Below, in pieces: positions 23,080 to 34,865 of a stretch of 64,000 nt of DNA (position 1 is its first letter; each line of letters opens with the position of its first letter). A program made the position numbers and the translations under genes. This stretch comes from Nemertoderma westbladi. Lineage: Eukaryota; Xenacoelomorpha; Nemertodermatida; Nemertodermatidae. The stretch is from the NCBI GenBank assembly GCA_032718475.1, contig JAUCBJ010007462.1:98734-162733 (forward strand), written 5' to 3'. The notes under the pieces are model-generated. The model ran no database searches. It was not told the DNA's origin and saw only the letters and a program-made list of their open reading frames with translations.

Positions 23080-26074
23080 TTAGCAATGCGGAGGTCCGGC
23101 CACTAGAGGCCAGTGGAATTACCGGACACAATCGGCCTCACAGGCGTCAGTTAACTCCTGACCGGCTGCCTGTCTCACCCCCTACTGGAGAGAGAGCAGC
23201 CAACAATTCTTTGAGTCCCTTTCCTGATGACCTTTCTGGCCCAAACCCTGGGTCACCAGGGAGGCCAGATTGTGATGGGGAGAGGGATTCTGGAGTTGGA
23301 GGCTACTCTCATGTTCCACCCCGACCAACAAAGCCATTGGTGAATCTGAGGCAAGTCACTAGACTAGCCTCAGTAAACACCCTAACACTCGGGTCCCCAA
23401 TGCGACAAGGTGAGCTGACTGCCTTGGCAGATAAGCTTCCTCTTAGTGCAGTGGGTGTTCAAGAGCACCGAATGCAGACTGGACAGACTGATGAGGTTCT
23501 GATTAAGGACATGGGGGGCGGTTGGCGACTCGCCTTCGCGTCAGCAGATGATAGTGGCAATGGTGGAATTGGTCTATTGATGAATCCAACTGCACATGCA
23601 GCATTGGACAAAATAGACCAAATCTCTAACCGCATCATCCGTTGCCACTTCTCATGTTCTGGAAGACTGGCTAAGAAGTTTCCTAAGGTGGTTATGATTG
23701 TGTGCTACTCTCCAACTAGTGTTGCCCCTGTAGAGGAGGTGAAAAATTTCTACCACAATCTACAAGCAGCTACTGATGGAGTGGATCAGCATGCATTCTT
23801 AACATTCCTGGGAGACTTTAATGCAAGTCTGCATCAATCACCTACATTGCCCTGGGTCTATAGCAATAGTGTTAACCGAAATTCTGTCCATCTTCAGGAT
23901 TTTATCTCTGGAAATGGATTGTTTTCGGCTGGAACCCAGTTCAAGAAGCGAACTGGAAAGCTATGGACTCATAGTGGACCCAGTGGTCACAAGTCCCAGA
24001 TAGACCATATTCTGTTTCGTAGGAAATACAGGAGCTCTATACAAGACTGTAATGCATTTACACTTCGACCCTTCTCCAGTGATCACCGCCTTATTGTGGC
24101 CAAGGTAAGACTTAGTCTGCGTGCTAGCAGAACAACGAAATCTGCCTTGCCGCGGCATGACTGGTCCTCTCTGTTGCAACAGCCAAGTGTGAGATCCAGC
24201 TTCACATTACAGCTGAGCAACAGGTATGAGGCTCTTGCCTCTGAGGCGGCAGATCACTGTGAGGGCTATACTGCCTTTACAGAAGCAGTTAAGTTAGCAG
24301 CTGCAGAAACAGTTCCTGTATACCCTCGAAACAGGAAAAAGGCCCCCTGGACTGACAACAAAATTCAGAAGTGCCGAAATGACCTTCATAAGGCGCAGAA
24401 AGAGTCCCGACTCAAACAGACTACAGCGGCCAAGAATGCAGTTAAGGCTGCATCTAGGTCCCTGAACAGGCAGTACTCTGTTAATCTACAGGAGCTAATA
24501 AACCAACAGGTTGATGCCATCAATGATGCTGACGACAGCAGGCAATCATCCCGGGCTTGGAAATCGATCAATTTGCTTACTGGGCAGAAAAGCCAACCAA
24601 CCACCAAGGTTAAGGCTGAATCACCAGCCGATCGCCTCAATGGTTGGAAAGCCCACTTTGAAAAGCTCCTCAATAATGACAGGGTATTGCCTGATAACTT
24701 TGTAGAAGTAAAAATGTCTGAGTCTGTACTCCCAGATATTCCCATTGGCGATATCTCCTTTGCAGAAGTGAAGGCTGCTGCAAAGAGCATTAAGACCAAT
24801 CGTGCCAGTGGAGTAGATGGTGTTCCCCCTGAGGTCTTTAAAATACCTGAGTGTTTAAAGCTCATCTATCCCATCATAGTAGACATGTACCGAACAACAA
24901 GAGTTCCACAAGAAATTAAAACAAATAAGTTGGTGCCAGTTCCCAAGAAGGGCAACCTAACACTCTATGGTTCTTTTCGGGGAATCTCATTGATCTCGAT
25001 TGCTGCAAAGCTATACATTAGGATACTATTAAATCGCATCAGGGATCTCATTGAGAGACTGCTCCGTGGAAATCAGAATGGGTTCCGAAAGGTCGTGGGA
25101 CCATGGATCCCATTTTGGCACTTAGAAGGATAATTGAAGAATTACCAAAAAAGAAAGACAGGCATCTGGCTGTTATCTTTGTTGACTTCTTCAAGGCCTT
25201 TGATTCAGTCTCTCGCTCACGTATGTTCAGCATACTTTCATTATATGGCTCCAGAAGTCGAGGAAATCCTGCCAAGTACCTAACTGATCTAGACTTTGCT
25301 GATGACTTAGGAGTACTCTCAGAATCATTAGAGGGAGCCCAACGGCTCCTCAGCTCATTAGAACATGCTGCTTCTAGTGTTGGTCTTTTTATTAACTCCA
25401 GAAAGACCAAAATTTTGACAGTTAACTTTGAAAGTCCTCAGCAAGTCTCTGATCGGATGAGCATAAGCTCAAAGGATGGTATGCTTGAGCATGTGGACGA
25501 CTTCTGTTACCTGGGATCATGGATCCGGAAGTCAGGTGAGGACCTTCGAATACGTAAGGGAAAGGCATGGGCAGCCTTGAATAGGCTTTCCAGGATTTGG
25601 AAGTCACCGAGAATTAATCGGAAACTTAAGGTCCGATTATTTAGAGCAGCAGTAGTTCCAGTACTCCTCTACGGGAGTCCATGCTGGGCTCTAACTGCTG
25701 AGGACACCAAATCTCTGGATGGCACATTCACAAGAATGCTACGCCGGGTTCATTGTGTCAAGTACAATGCACACATCTCCAACCAGACACTATATAATAT
25801 TGGAGGTGTCTCATGGGTTCCCCCAAGCTTGACACTAGAACAAAATCGCCTCCGCTTTGCAGGACATTGCTTTCGCCGTGAGGACCAGCCAGTGCATAAT
25901 CTTGTACTTTGGCAGCCTCATGGAGTGAATAAGCATGGTGGACAGCCCATGACTTTCTTGAGACGCATCTTAAAGGACACTGGCCTTGAAGATGCGGATG
26001 ATCTAGCAAATGTCATGGGTGATAGGGAGTTGTGGCGGTGCAATTTTGTTTGCAAGCCTGCACAGCATTCTTAA
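23080..26074 (+). pseudogene. RTE family A ORF, disabled by frameshift and RT-core deletion
   Basis: Endonuclease (GVQEHR near 23455, LGDFNA near 23810, SSDHRL near 24080) and the reverse-transcriptase N-part are open to 25090. There a missing base in the NGFRK region shifts the frame. Near 25246 about 230 bp are deleted between two TGG sites, removing the GVLQGDTLAP block of the palm; the FADD motif (about 25297) survives in the second frame, which ends in PAQHS at 26074. It cannot make an active enzyme. Confidence 0.9.
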
Positions 26075-26117
26075 AAATGCAGCTGCAATGCAGCATGCCG
26101 ATCCTAGTAGTAGTAGT
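23080..26117 (+). mobile_element. RTE family A copy, 5'-truncated, with 11-bp target duplication
   Basis: Flanked by ATGGACTATAA (23069-23079 and 26118-26128), so the element starts at TTAGCAATGCGG and ends in the TAG repeat. The ATG upstream at 23055 is therefore outside the element. It keeps a 56-bp N-terminal segment that the full-length copy at 42268 lacks. Confidence 0.92.
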
Positions 26118-26128
26118 ATGGACTATAA

Positions 26129-27085
26129 ACACAATTTTAAGTTATTGTAGTAAACACATAATTGTATACCTTTGTAGTAAACACAATTTCAATTTATTAG
26201 GGTAAACACATAATTGTATACCTTTGTAGTAAACACAATTTTAAGTTATTGTAGTAAACACATAATTGTATGCTTTTGTAGTAAACACAATTTTAAGTTA
26301 TTGTAGTAAACACATAATTGTATGCTTTTGTAGTAAACACAGTTTTAATTTATTGTAGTAAACACATAATTTTATGCTTTTGTAGTAAACACAATTTTAA
26401 GTTATTGTAGTAAACACATAATTGTATGCTTTAGTAGTAAACACAATTTTAAGTTATTGCAGTAAACACATAATTGTATGCTTTGTAGTAAACACCATTT
26501 TATGTTATTGTAGTAAAATAATTGTATGTTATTGTAGTAAACACATAATTGTATGCTTTGTAGTAAACACCATTTTATGTTATTGTAGTAAAACAATTGT
26601 ATGTTATTGTAGTAAACACATAATTGTATACTTTTCTAGTAAACACAATTTTAAGTTATTGTAGTAAACACATAATTGTATGCTTTTGTAGTAAACACAA
26701 TTTTAAGTTATTGTAGTAAACACATAATTGTATGCTTTAGTAGTAAACACAATTTTAAGTTATTGTAGTAAACACATAATTGTATGCTTTGTAGTAAACA
26801 CCATTTTATGTTATTGTAGTAAAACAATTGTATGTTATTGTAGTAAACACATAATTTTATACTTTTCTAGTAAACACAATTTTAAGTTATTGTAGTAAAC
26901 ACATAATTGTATGCTTTTGTAGTAAACACAATTTTAAGTTATTGTAGTAAACACATAATTGTATGCTTTAGTAGTAAACACAATTTTAAGTTATTGTAGT
27001 AAACACATAATTGTATGCTTTTGTAGTAAACACAATTTTATGTTATTGTAGTAAAACAATTGTATGTTATTGTAGTAAACAATAA
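26129..27085. repeat. AT-rich minisatellite, about 1 kb
   Basis: Dozens of copies of TTGTAGTAAACACA alternating with AATTTTAAGTTA and TAATTGTATGCTT (unit about 26 bp; higher-order period about 50 bp). A variant with CCATTTTATG and TAAAACAATTG repeats in the middle and again later, giving a higher-order period of roughly 240 bp. It begins right after the RTE target duplication and stops 10 bp before the EGF exon, so it lies in that exon's upstream intron. Confidence 0.95.
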
Positions 27086-27094
27086 TTGTTTTAG

Positions 27095-27217
27095 ATGTCG
27101 ACGAGTGCTCCTCCACTGCCAACGAATGTGACATCAACGCAGATTGCATCAACACTGAGGGCTCTTACCATTGCAAGTGTAAAGGGGGTTTCACAGGCGA
27201 TGGTAAATCATGCGAAG
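27095..27217 (+). CDS. Single exon encoding a calcium-binding EGF module
   Basis: The 41-codon exon encodes a complete cbEGF repeat: a DVDEC start (the Asp codon begins in the previous exon), six cysteines, a DINADCIN segment with the Asn of the calcium/hydroxylation consensus, then GSYHCKC and GFTGDG. A TTTTAG acceptor precedes it and an AAG|GTTGGC donor follows. Both introns are phase 1, the usual arrangement for shuffled EGF modules in fibrillin-like or fibropellin-like extracellular proteins. No neighbouring exon is visible in the window, so it may be the remnant of a host gene broken up by transposons, or one exon of a gene with very large introns. Confidence 0.8.
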
Positions 27218-27457
27218 GTTGGCGATTAACATAAATGAGTAAACAAAGATCAAAAATAGCCACACCATCCACAGAACTCAAAATCATCACAACCGCCCCC
27301 AAATTACTTAGACAGGCACCATTTCCATTCCCCTTTGTAAGTCACTAAAGGTATATTATTGAATGGCCTGAGAAGATCGAGATTCCATTGAAAAGAGTAA
27401 TGTGGAATGTTACATGGAAATGTCTTTAATAATTTATTATATTAGCATGATACTTTA
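27218..27457. other. Intron-like DNA after the EGF exon
   Basis: No frame, no repeat recognised. Confidence 0.4.
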
Positions 27458-28225
27458 GGGGGAGGGAGGTTTACACCATTTTGGTCAAAAATATGTCGAA
27501 TTTCTTTTATGATCTGTTATAATGCACCATTGAATGGTGTTTCAAAATCTGAACACTGCTATTTAATAGCTCTTTTCGTTTTCAAGTTATAATAATTTCC
27601 ATTTAGGGATTCCTATTAAAATTACTATTACTATGTATAATGAAAGGTCGATTATCTCCAAATATTTTTTTTATGAAATTGTCACCTTCAAGACCCTACT
27701 ATGAATACTTCTACAATTTTTGAGCAATTAGTCTGAAACTTGCTGTGGGTGTCTACGAAAATCGTAAAAACGTGTCTTTTGTACGAAAATAGTGTCTTTT
27801 CGAAATTTTTTGTTAATAAAATTTAATACTATTTAATACAAACCTAAAAATTTGCATAAATTTGCTGCGCCACCAAGCAGTGCATAATTATTTTAATTAT
27901 TTTAATTATTTTCTGAAAATTTCGCCTGATAGTTATGTTGCCCCATCTCTGATCTATCATATAAAAAAACTTTCATGTGAGTAGATTCAAAACTGTAAAA
28001 GCCTTAGGGTTTTAAGCGCAACCAAGTTTTTTTATTGTTATCTAGTATTAACTAATATTAAATAGCGAAAATTTTTTTTTTCTAACCTATCATGTAGAAT
28101 AGCATCTTAGGCACCTATATTCCAAATTATTGCCTAAACCAAACAAATTTTGAAACGCTGAGAGTGATAAATCGAAGAGTTGTCAGAAAATGGTGTATCC
28201 CCCCCCCTCCCCCCCCCCCCCCCCC
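27458..28225. mobile_element. Non-autonomous inverted-repeat element (TTAA type), copy 1
   Basis: About 768 bp bounded by a G-rich left end and a C-rich right end. Inside these, TTACACCATTTTGG is inverted at the other end as AAAATGGTGTA. The right flank is TTAA; the left is TTTA, probably mutated. The whole length aligns with 62083-62861. No coding capacity. Confidence 0.85.
28199..28225. repeat. Poly-C run ending the element
   Basis: C run with one T interruption; mirrors the G-rich left end. Confidence 0.9.
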
Positions 28226-28239
28226 TTAAGTTCAGCCGA

Positions 28240-28954
28240 TTAAATCGCATCAGGGATCCCATTGAGAGACTGCTCCGTGGAAATCAGAATGGGTTCCGTA
28301 AAGGTCGTGGGACCATGGAGCCCATTTTGGCACTTAGAAGGATAATTGAAGAGTTATCAAAAAAGAAAGACCGGGTGGCTGTTATATTTGTTGACTTCTT
28401 CAAGGCCTTTGATTCAGTCTCTCGCTCACGTATGTTCAGCATACTTTCATTATATGGGATTCCTGATGAAATTATTGCAGCAATCATATCAGTATACGAT
28501 GGTTCGACAACATTTGTGTCTACTGTTGACGGTGACACAGAACCATTTGAAGTGTTATGGGGCGTCCTCCAAGGAGACACACTTGCACCATTCTTGTTCA
28601 TTATTGTGGTTGACTATGTTCTACGCATGTCCTTAGATCATCATAATGATGATAGGGTGATGATAACTCCACCTACTGGCTCCAGAAGTCGAGGAAATCC
28701 TGCCAAGTACCTAACTGATCTAGACTTTGCTGATGACTTAGGAGTACTCTCAGAATCACTAGAGGGAGCCCAACGGCTCATCAGCTCATTAGAACATGCT
28801 GCTTCTAGTGTTGGTCTTTTTATTAACTCCAGAAAGACCAAAATTTTGACAGTTAACTTTGAAAGTCCTCAGCAAGTCTCTGATCGGATGAGCATAAACT
28901 CAAAAGATGGTATGTTTGAGCATGTGGATGACTTCTGTTACCTGGGATCATGGA
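28240..28954 (+). pseudogene. RTE family A fragment: reverse-transcriptase palm only
   Basis: Starts at TTAAATCGCATC and covers NGFRKGRG, FVDFFKAFDS, GVLQGDTLAP and DFADDLG to LGSW. It is cut at 28954 by the start of another family A 5' UTR. Open through this span, but with no N-terminal endonuclease and no C-terminal part. Confidence 0.88.
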
Positions 28955-29411
28955 GGTCAGGTCAGGTCAGGTATTCTAGGTCATTGATCAAGAAAACTTG
29001 CCACCTCCATGCAGCATAAAGGAGGTGCCACCTGTAGCTGCATAGACCCTCTTACTAGGGCAAATCTGGTCCTGTAACTAGGACCCCCTTCGTTCTGGGA
29101 TAAGGACGCCCTTGGTCCTGGATTAAGGACCCATATACTTGGCTGCAGGGGTATATGGCTTGACCAGGCAGATGGTGATCTACCAATGGCTGGTTAGGAG
29201 TAGAGTGTTCTCATGTCCACTCTGAGGGCACTTCACTGCGACCTGCACCTGGCAGCAAGGGTACAGGGCATGACCCAGCAGATGAGCTGCAACAGCCAAT
29301 GGTGGGTCATGTACGCCAGAGTAGATATGGGTGATGGGCCTCATATCTGACTCCATTGCGACACCCACCCTGTGGAATGGCAAACCAGGGTGTGGTATTT
29401 GGGAAAATTGC
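28955..29411 (+). mobile_element. RTE family A 5' UTR fragment
   Basis: Near-identical to the first 450 bp of the full-length element (42268-42712), beginning with the same GGTCAGGTCAGG repeat. The match stops at GGTATTTG; no ORF follows. It abuts the truncated palm fragment, so a later deletion or a rearranged insertion has removed the rest. Confidence 0.85.
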
Positions 29412-29757
29412 TCTGATTGGCTGAATAAGGCAGAACAAAGAAACTCCACGTCCACAAAGAATCAGCTGACAGATTTCGTCATCCTGGCTCTAATTCCCTC
29501 CCGTCACGTAGTTGGACAATTTTAGGGCTATTTTAGAGTATTCTGCGCATTGCGTAAAAATGACTTGTTATGTCCGCAAAAGCTTTTACATGACCCTTCC
29601 TGTGGTTTTATTATTATATTATATTATTTATTAAATTCAGCAAAGTTATAAAGCCATAGAGTAAAAACTAGAGCACAACCGTAAGGACTATGTATGTACA
29701 GACATTAATAAATATGATAACTAAATATGAATATAAATGGAGTAAGATACATACAAG
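29412..29757. other. No gene seen
   Basis: AT-rich DNA that is the left flank of the Gypsy insertion. Confidence 0.4.
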
Positions 29758-29762
29758 GCGCC

Positions 29763-30030
29763 TATGTTGTTGTTATAATCCTCCATTTATATTGACACAA
29801 CGATAATAAAATATGCATAACTTTACATGCTATGTCCTACGTACCGGTAACTCACTTAGTATATTAGTGGGCGGAGGAATGCTCTATAAGCATACTCCGT
29901 GTACGTTACCACTGACTACTGCAGCCTGTCCAAGGGTTCAGATCAGGCAGTCTGATAGTTGATCCTCTGGGGCGAGCCATATATCCGCGATGTGCTTTTA
30001 TACATCGTAGTCATTGTGCATAATACGACA
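29763..30030 (-). repeat. Gypsy 3' LTR
   Basis: Starts TGTCGTATTATG in element orientation and ends AACAACATA. Compared with the right LTR it shows AGTATATTAG for AGTACATTAG and TTTATACATC for TTTATTCATC. Confidence 0.95.
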
Positions 30031-30039
30031 CCCCCTTTC
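30031..30039 (-). other. Gypsy polypurine tract
   Basis: Element-strand GAAAGGGGG immediately before the 3' LTR; primes plus-strand DNA synthesis in this class. Confidence 0.8.
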
Positions 30040-30181
30040 GAGCTCGTTGCAACCCATATGTAGCACCGAGCTTAGTGCGAACTAAAACCGATGTGAATTC
30101 TGGGTCTATCAGTTTGTACTCATAGTTTGGGTTTGACCCGTCTCGTATACTTTTTGTTCGGATATAGACACTACGCGCCTA
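30040..30181 (-). other. Gypsy 3' untranslated segment
   Basis: Between the stop codon and the polypurine tract; no envelope-like frame is present. Confidence 0.7.
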
Positions 30182-33100
30182 CTAAGTTTCCCATTTAAGT
30201 GGAGCCTTGTTCACCAGAAAAGTGTGAAAAGTTTTATGAATATAACTTGTGAGGGGCCGCGCTGTAGATCCGGCTTGGGATTTCGTACGTATTGTGGCCA
30301 CGCCTGGTGTTGAGCCAAATCTGTCCGGAATTTTCCGATTTCGATCCGGATAGCGATTCCGAATTTCGGTTGGGCCAGGTACAGATTCAGGGCCCGGTGT
30401 CCGAGAACGATTTCCGTATCTTGGACCCCCCTCAGCTTCGGTAACCGAGGGGTCTCGCCGGGAATGTGATGATAGCTCGGGTGAACTATCCGGAGGGGGC
30501 GGTGAAGCTGGGTTTGGATTTTCGGATGACGTGTCCGGAATAATTAGTCTCCTATTCCGGATGAGAACGCGTCCGGATGGTGTCCGGATGGAAAACTTGC
30601 GGTTCTCACCTGCCTCCGCGACTATTCCGCGCCGATCCCATCGCCGTGTCTTTTGGTTCTGAATAAGTATGGGGGTTCCAACAGTTATTTCAGGCAGGCT
30701 ACGAGAGCGTTGGTTGTATCCTGCAATGCGTTTATTTCGGACACTTGGCGATGTCTCGTCTAGAAGTGTCCGGGTTTGTTGGACTTGGGTAGAAAACGCT
30801 GAGTGATGAGCTGGTACGCGCGATCGTAATGGATGGCCAAACACCACTTCAGCAGGTGATAAACCGGTTTCTCGGGGCCCGTTACGCAATTCTAAGAGGC
30901 CGTCGCGGAAAGCATCGCTATCAATGTTGCCACCCGACTTGTCAAGGAGACGTTTAAGGGCCTTGACCGCGGCCTCAGCATGCCCGTTGCCCTGAGGGTA
31001 TTCAGCGGAGGAAGTGACGGGTTTAACACCCCAGTTACTCAGGAATTGAGTGAACGCATGAGCAGTAAATTGCGTGCCTCCGTCTGATCGTAACCGTGTT
31101 GGAACGCCGTATTGGACAAACCAGTTCTTTAGAGCCATAATTGTATGTGTGGCGTCAGGTGGCGTATTGAATTTAACAATGTCGGGCCACCCGGAATACC
31201 GGTCCACCAAGGCGAGATAGTTCTTCCCACTCAGCATGAAGAAATCTCCGCTAATATCTTCGAAAGGACGGGTCGGTTGTCCCTCAATGAAGTAAGGTTC
31301 CTGGATCTGAGATGGACGCATCTCGAGGCAGGTGTGGCATTGCGCCACAGTTTGTTTAATGTCATTAGTTATTCCGGGCCAATAAACACATTGGCGAGCA
31401 CGGCGGAGTGTTTTTTCGATGCCTTGGTGGGATGCGTGCAGTTGGGATAGGGTGTCCTTGCGGGCAGCAAATGGTATCACGATACGGTGGCCCAATAGCA
31501 CCAGACCATCCGAGGTGGTCAACTGGTCGCGCGTAGACCAGTATTGTAAGGCGCCCGGTTTCGTACGGGACTCTGGCGGGAAACCCTGCTCGACGGCGCG
31601 AATGAGTTCCATATACAGGGGGTCAGCAGCTGCTAAGCTCGACAGTTTGGTAAGTACTGGGTCCGCGAGTGTGGCACTGTCGCCACCGGCAATTGTGGCA
31701 GCGGTCTGGCGAGTGACGGCACGTACATAGTGCGCCATCTCGCCGTCATCCACGATGTCGTCGTCCGACGGGTTGTCGACAGGCGCGCGTGAAAGCGCGT
31801 CTGGGATGCGGTGATTTGTGCCTTTAACCCATACAGTTGTGAACGTATATGGGGCGAGCCTCGCTTTTAGGCGCTGTATACGGGAATTATCAGTTGCATC
31901 GATAGTTTGATTATTAAGTATCGACACGAGCGGTTTATGATCCACGAGCACCTCGAAATCAGGTAAACCGAGTAGATAAAGTCGGCATTTAGTTATTGCC
32001 CAAGCAACGGCGAGCAATTCTAACTCTACCATGGCGTATCGCGCCTCAGTTGGAGTGGTGAAACGCGATCCACACTCGACTAAGCGCCAGACGTTGCCAT
32101 GGAGCTGGAGGAGGGCATATCCGAGTCCATGTAGACGGGACGCATCGGTAGACAATCTGGTTGGCAGTACGGTGTCGAAAGGAGCTAGGATTGGCGTAGT
32201 AGTAAGGGCCAATTTAGTCGCTTCAAATGCCCGCTGCTGATCTGGAGTCCAGATGTATTGAGCCTTTGGGCTCAATAGGGGTCGCAGTGGCGCCATTATG
32301 GACGCTAATGAGTCCGTAAATGGAGCTAATTGCTCCGCCAATCCGATGAAACTCCTTAAATCCGTGATATTATGTGGACATGGGAAGGCTGAGATCGCTT
32401 TTAATTTGTTAGGATCGGAATGAATGCCCTCCCCACTGACTATATAGCCCGCAAACTTAACTGAGGGCTGAGCGAGTTGAATTTTTCGCGGGTTCAAAGT
32501 AATGCCATGGTCCCGGCATCGTTGTAATACATCACGGATGGCTAGAAGATGGTTTTCTAGAGTATCGCTGTAAATGATAATGTCATCTACGAGTTTAGTA
32601 ACACCCCGGAGTCCCCGAAGTGCGTCGTCGCCCCGGCGGTTAAACTCGTCTCCAGAGGATACGAGTCCCATGACGCTCCTTAGGAATTTAAAACGCCCCC
32701 ATGGCGTCATAAACGTTGTGAGTTCCTGAGAGGCGGGGTCCAAGGGAATCTGCCAATAACCAGATGCGGCATCCAGGACAGTGAATATCCTGGCCGTGTT
32801 GTCTATTCCCGCCACAACCATACGTGGTGACGGGGTTGGGTAGTACGGGCGGCGAACCTGGTCGTTCAGGCGACGCAAATCAACACAGAGGCGCAACTGA
32901 CCGCTGGGCTTACGGGTGACTGTCATAGGGTGAGCCCAGTCAGTCGGAGTATCGATTCGTTCGATGACTCGGCGCGATGTAAGTTTATCGAGGAGTTGCT
33001 TCACTTCATCGCGCAGAGCGAATGGAATCGGGCGCGCGCCATTTACGTGATATGGAGTGGCGTTGCCTTTCAAAAGGATATGCATAGGTGGGCCGTCCAT

Positions 33101-34789
33101 GGGGCGTAATGGGGCGGAATCGTCGTCGAACACGTCCATGAACTCGCGCAGTAGCTGCATTGCAGGCGTGTTTGGAGATGAAGACTCGCTAGGTTTACGA
33201 GAAATACAGGAACTAAGCGTCCCACACGAATGCATTGCGGTTGGGATCGGGACGATTTGCGCGGGGAAGTTACGGGGAAGAATCCCCAAGTCGGTGATGA
33301 CGGCGCGTGACAGTATCATACCGTCTACCTCGGGTGCAACCACAATCTGTGTAGTTGCACGGACACCGTTGTATGATACAGCAGCATCGAACCTCCCAAT
33401 AGTTTCCAGAGGTAAACCATCGGCAGCCAGGAGATTTAAATACGCGGTTGTACGAAGATTGCACCGTTTACCCCCGAGTTGTGCGAATAGTTTCCCGCTA
33501 AGAAGAGTAGCACAGGCGCCGCTGTCAGGAAGCGCACGATGTACCTTACCGAGGGACTCGTCCAAGTTTGTGTCCTCGATGGTGATTGAAATGTACGACA
33601 GTTTACAAATCGCGTCGTCCCCATTGTCGCTGGAAGACGAGGTTGCGGCAATAATGGTTGAAACGCGTCCGTTTCGTCCGCTAGGTTTAGAAGAGGAGGA
33701 CCGGCACAACTTTTTATAGTGGCCCAATCGCCCACAGTTGAGACATGTGGCAGACCGGGCTGGGCAATTATCTTTATTAGAGTGCGGTTTACCACCGCAA
33801 TTGCGGCATTTATCCGAAGTGGAATTGGGGGAGAAAGTTTTATTCGACTTTGACTCCGAGTTTGGGGGTCGACCCACTGAGTTGCTCCTGGACTGTTTAT
33901 AGTTTGAAACCTTAGAGACAGGAGGTTTGCCGGAAGCGAGAACGGATTCATTGCGTTTGCTATTTTCCATGGCCTGACAGATACGCACGCAATCGTCCAG
34001 GCCGGGTGCCGGAAGAATCTTCAGCAACTCGGAGCGAGTTTCGGGATGACGGAGGCCGACCAGAATCTGAGTAACCATCTGGGTTTCACGGCAATGCCCA
34101 CATATCTCCGCGTTGTCAGCAAGATCGTCCAACGCAACCCGGAAGGAATCGAATGTTTCCCGTGGTTGCTGTTTCCGTTCACGGAAACGTATTGCATCTA
34201 CAGCAACTGATCGCTTGTTGCGTAGATGCTGTAGGAGTCTGTCGAGAATTACCTCAGTTGATATCGTAATGTCATCGACATCAATGCGCAGTGACACTCT
34301 AATAAGGTCCTGTAACTGTGAACCGAGAGCTGTCACTAAAGTGTACACCTGGACCGATCGATCGAAACACTCCAGTTGTTCGCGCAAGGCAAAAACTCGC
34401 CAGTGTTGTCTCCAACGCCGGAAACGGACATAATCGACATCGCCGTCGATTTTTTCCAAAACCGATGTGTCCGGAACCCTTCGGCGTGGGGTAGACAATG
34501 GTGGAACCGGTACTGGTGTACCGGTACCGGTCCCGGTAGGCCCGTCGGTACCGGTAAGCGGAGGTGGCGGTGATGTCGCGGAAGGTAACGCCGTAGGTTT
34601 AATCGCCGTCATAAAGGCGTCCATTTTCTCTGCCATATCAGCAGAAAAATAACGCAACATATTGTCGAGGCGCTCCGTCATACGGGCCTCGGTGTCCGAA
34701 ATCTGGTTAGTGATGGCTGACTCGATTTCGGCGGATATAGTCGGTAGATCGTCGTCATCCGTGGCGGTTGGTTTCTTCCGGGGCGGCAT
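30182..34789 (-). CDS. gag-pol: Ty3/Gypsy Gag-Pol polyprotein, intact, 1535 residues
   Basis: One uninterrupted frame from the ATG at 34789. Approximate residue positions follow. A coiled N-terminal region and capsid-like Gag come first; two CCHC-type knuckles lie at 327-341 and 346-359. An aspartic protease (DSGA) is at 420. Reverse transcriptase has LVDD in place of the usual YxDD at about 733. RNase H (LSTDAS) is at 878. Integrase has an HHCC zinc-binding region (HASHQG at 1117 to CHTC at 1153) and a catalytic D-D-E at 1180, 1234 and 1271. The C-terminus is Pro/Arg/Ser-rich. Gag and Pol are fused without a frameshift, as in several Gypsy lineages (Mag/CsRN1-like). By family it packages, copies and integrates its own RNA. 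Confidence 0.95.
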   Translation of the reverse strand: MPPRKKPTATDDDDLPTISAEIESAITNQISDTEARMTERLDNMLRYFSADMAEKMDAFMTAIKPTALPSATSPPPPLTGTDGPTGTGTGTPVPVPPLSTPRRRVPDTSVLEKIDGDVDYVRFRRWRQHWRVFALREQLECFDRSVQVYTLVTALGSQLQDLIRVSLRIDVDDITISTEVILDRLLQHLRNKRSVAVDAIRFRERKQQPRETFDSFRVALDDLADNAEICGHCRETQMVTQILVGLRHPETRSELLKILPAPGLDDCVRICQAMENSKRNESVLASGKPPVSKVSNYKQSRSNSVGRPPNSESKSNKTFSPNSTSDKCRNCGGKPHSNKDNCPARSATCLNCGRLGHYKKLCRSSSSKPSGRNGRVSTIIAATSSSSDNGDDAICKLSYISITIEDTNLDESLGKVHRALPDSGACATLLSGKLFAQLGGKRCNLRTTAYLNLLAADGLPLETIGRFDAAVSYNGVRATTQIVVAPEVDGMILSRAVITDLGILPRNFPAQIVPIPTAMHSCGTLSSCISRKPSESSSPNTPAMQLLREFMDVFDDDSAPLRPMDGPPMHILLKGNATPYHVNGARPIPFALRDEVKQLLDKLTSRRVIERIDTPTDWAHPMTVTRKPSGQLRLCVDLRRLNDQVRRPYYPTPSPRMVVAGIDNTARIFTVLDAASGYWQIPLDPASQELTTFMTPWGRFKFLRSVMGLVSSGDEFNRRGDDALRGLRGVTKLVDDIIIYSDTLENHLLAIRDVLQRCRDHGITLNPRKIQLAQPSVKFAGYIVSGEGIHSDPNKLKAISAFPCPHNITDLRSFIGLAEQLAPFTDSLASIMAPLRPLLSPKAQYIWTPDQQRAFEATKLALTTTPILAPFDTVLPTRLSTDASRLHGLGYALLQLHGNVWRLVECGSRFTTPTEARYAMVELELLAVAWAITKCRLYLLGLPDFEVLVDHKPLVSILNNQTIDATDNSRIQRLKARLAPYTFTTVWVKGTNHRIPDALSRAPVDNPSDDDIVDDGEMAHYVRAVTRQTAATIAGGDSATLADPVLTKLSSLAAADPLYMELIRAVEQGFPPESRTKPGALQYWSTRDQLTTSDGLVLLGHRIVIPFAARKDTLSQLHASHQGIEKTLRRARQCVYWPGITNDIKQTVAQCHTCLEMRPSQIQEPYFIEGQPTRPFEDISGDFFMLSGKNYLALVDRYSGWPDIVKFNTPPDATHTIMALKNWFVQYGVPTRLRSDGGTQFTAHAFTQFLSNWGVKPVTSSAEYPQGNGHAEAAVKALKRLLDKSGGNIDSDAFRDGLLELRNGPRETGLSPAEVVFGHPLRSRVPAHHSAFSTQVQQTRTLLDETSPSVRNKRIAGYNQRSRSLPEITVGTPILIQNQKTRRWDRRGIVAEAGENRKFSIRTPSGRVLIRNRRLIIPDTSSENPNPASPPPPDSSPELSSHSRRDPSVTEAEGGPRYGNRSRTPGPESVPGPTEIRNRYPDRNRKIPDRFGSTPGVATIRTKSQAGSTARPLTSYIHKTFHTFLVNKAPLKWET

Positions 34790-34847
34790 CTTTGGCCTAT
34801 TAATGTTATTTATCGTCTATGGTTTTACCGCACGTCCCATTTAGACG

Positions 34848-34865
34848 ATCCTACACACTGCGCCA
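34848..34865 (-). other. Gypsy primer-binding site
   Basis: Element-strand TGGCGCAGTGTGTAGGAT directly follows the 5' LTR. TGG pairs with a tRNA CCA end; the tRNA is not identified. Confidence 0.8.

Noticed and set aside
26129-27085. Possible CRISPR-like array
   Set aside because: Repeats are contiguous minisatellite units without unique spacers, in a eukaryotic chromosome.
33057-33719. 220-codon plus-strand frame across the Gypsy gag/protease region
   Set aside because: Shadow of the intact Gag-Pol frame on the other strand.
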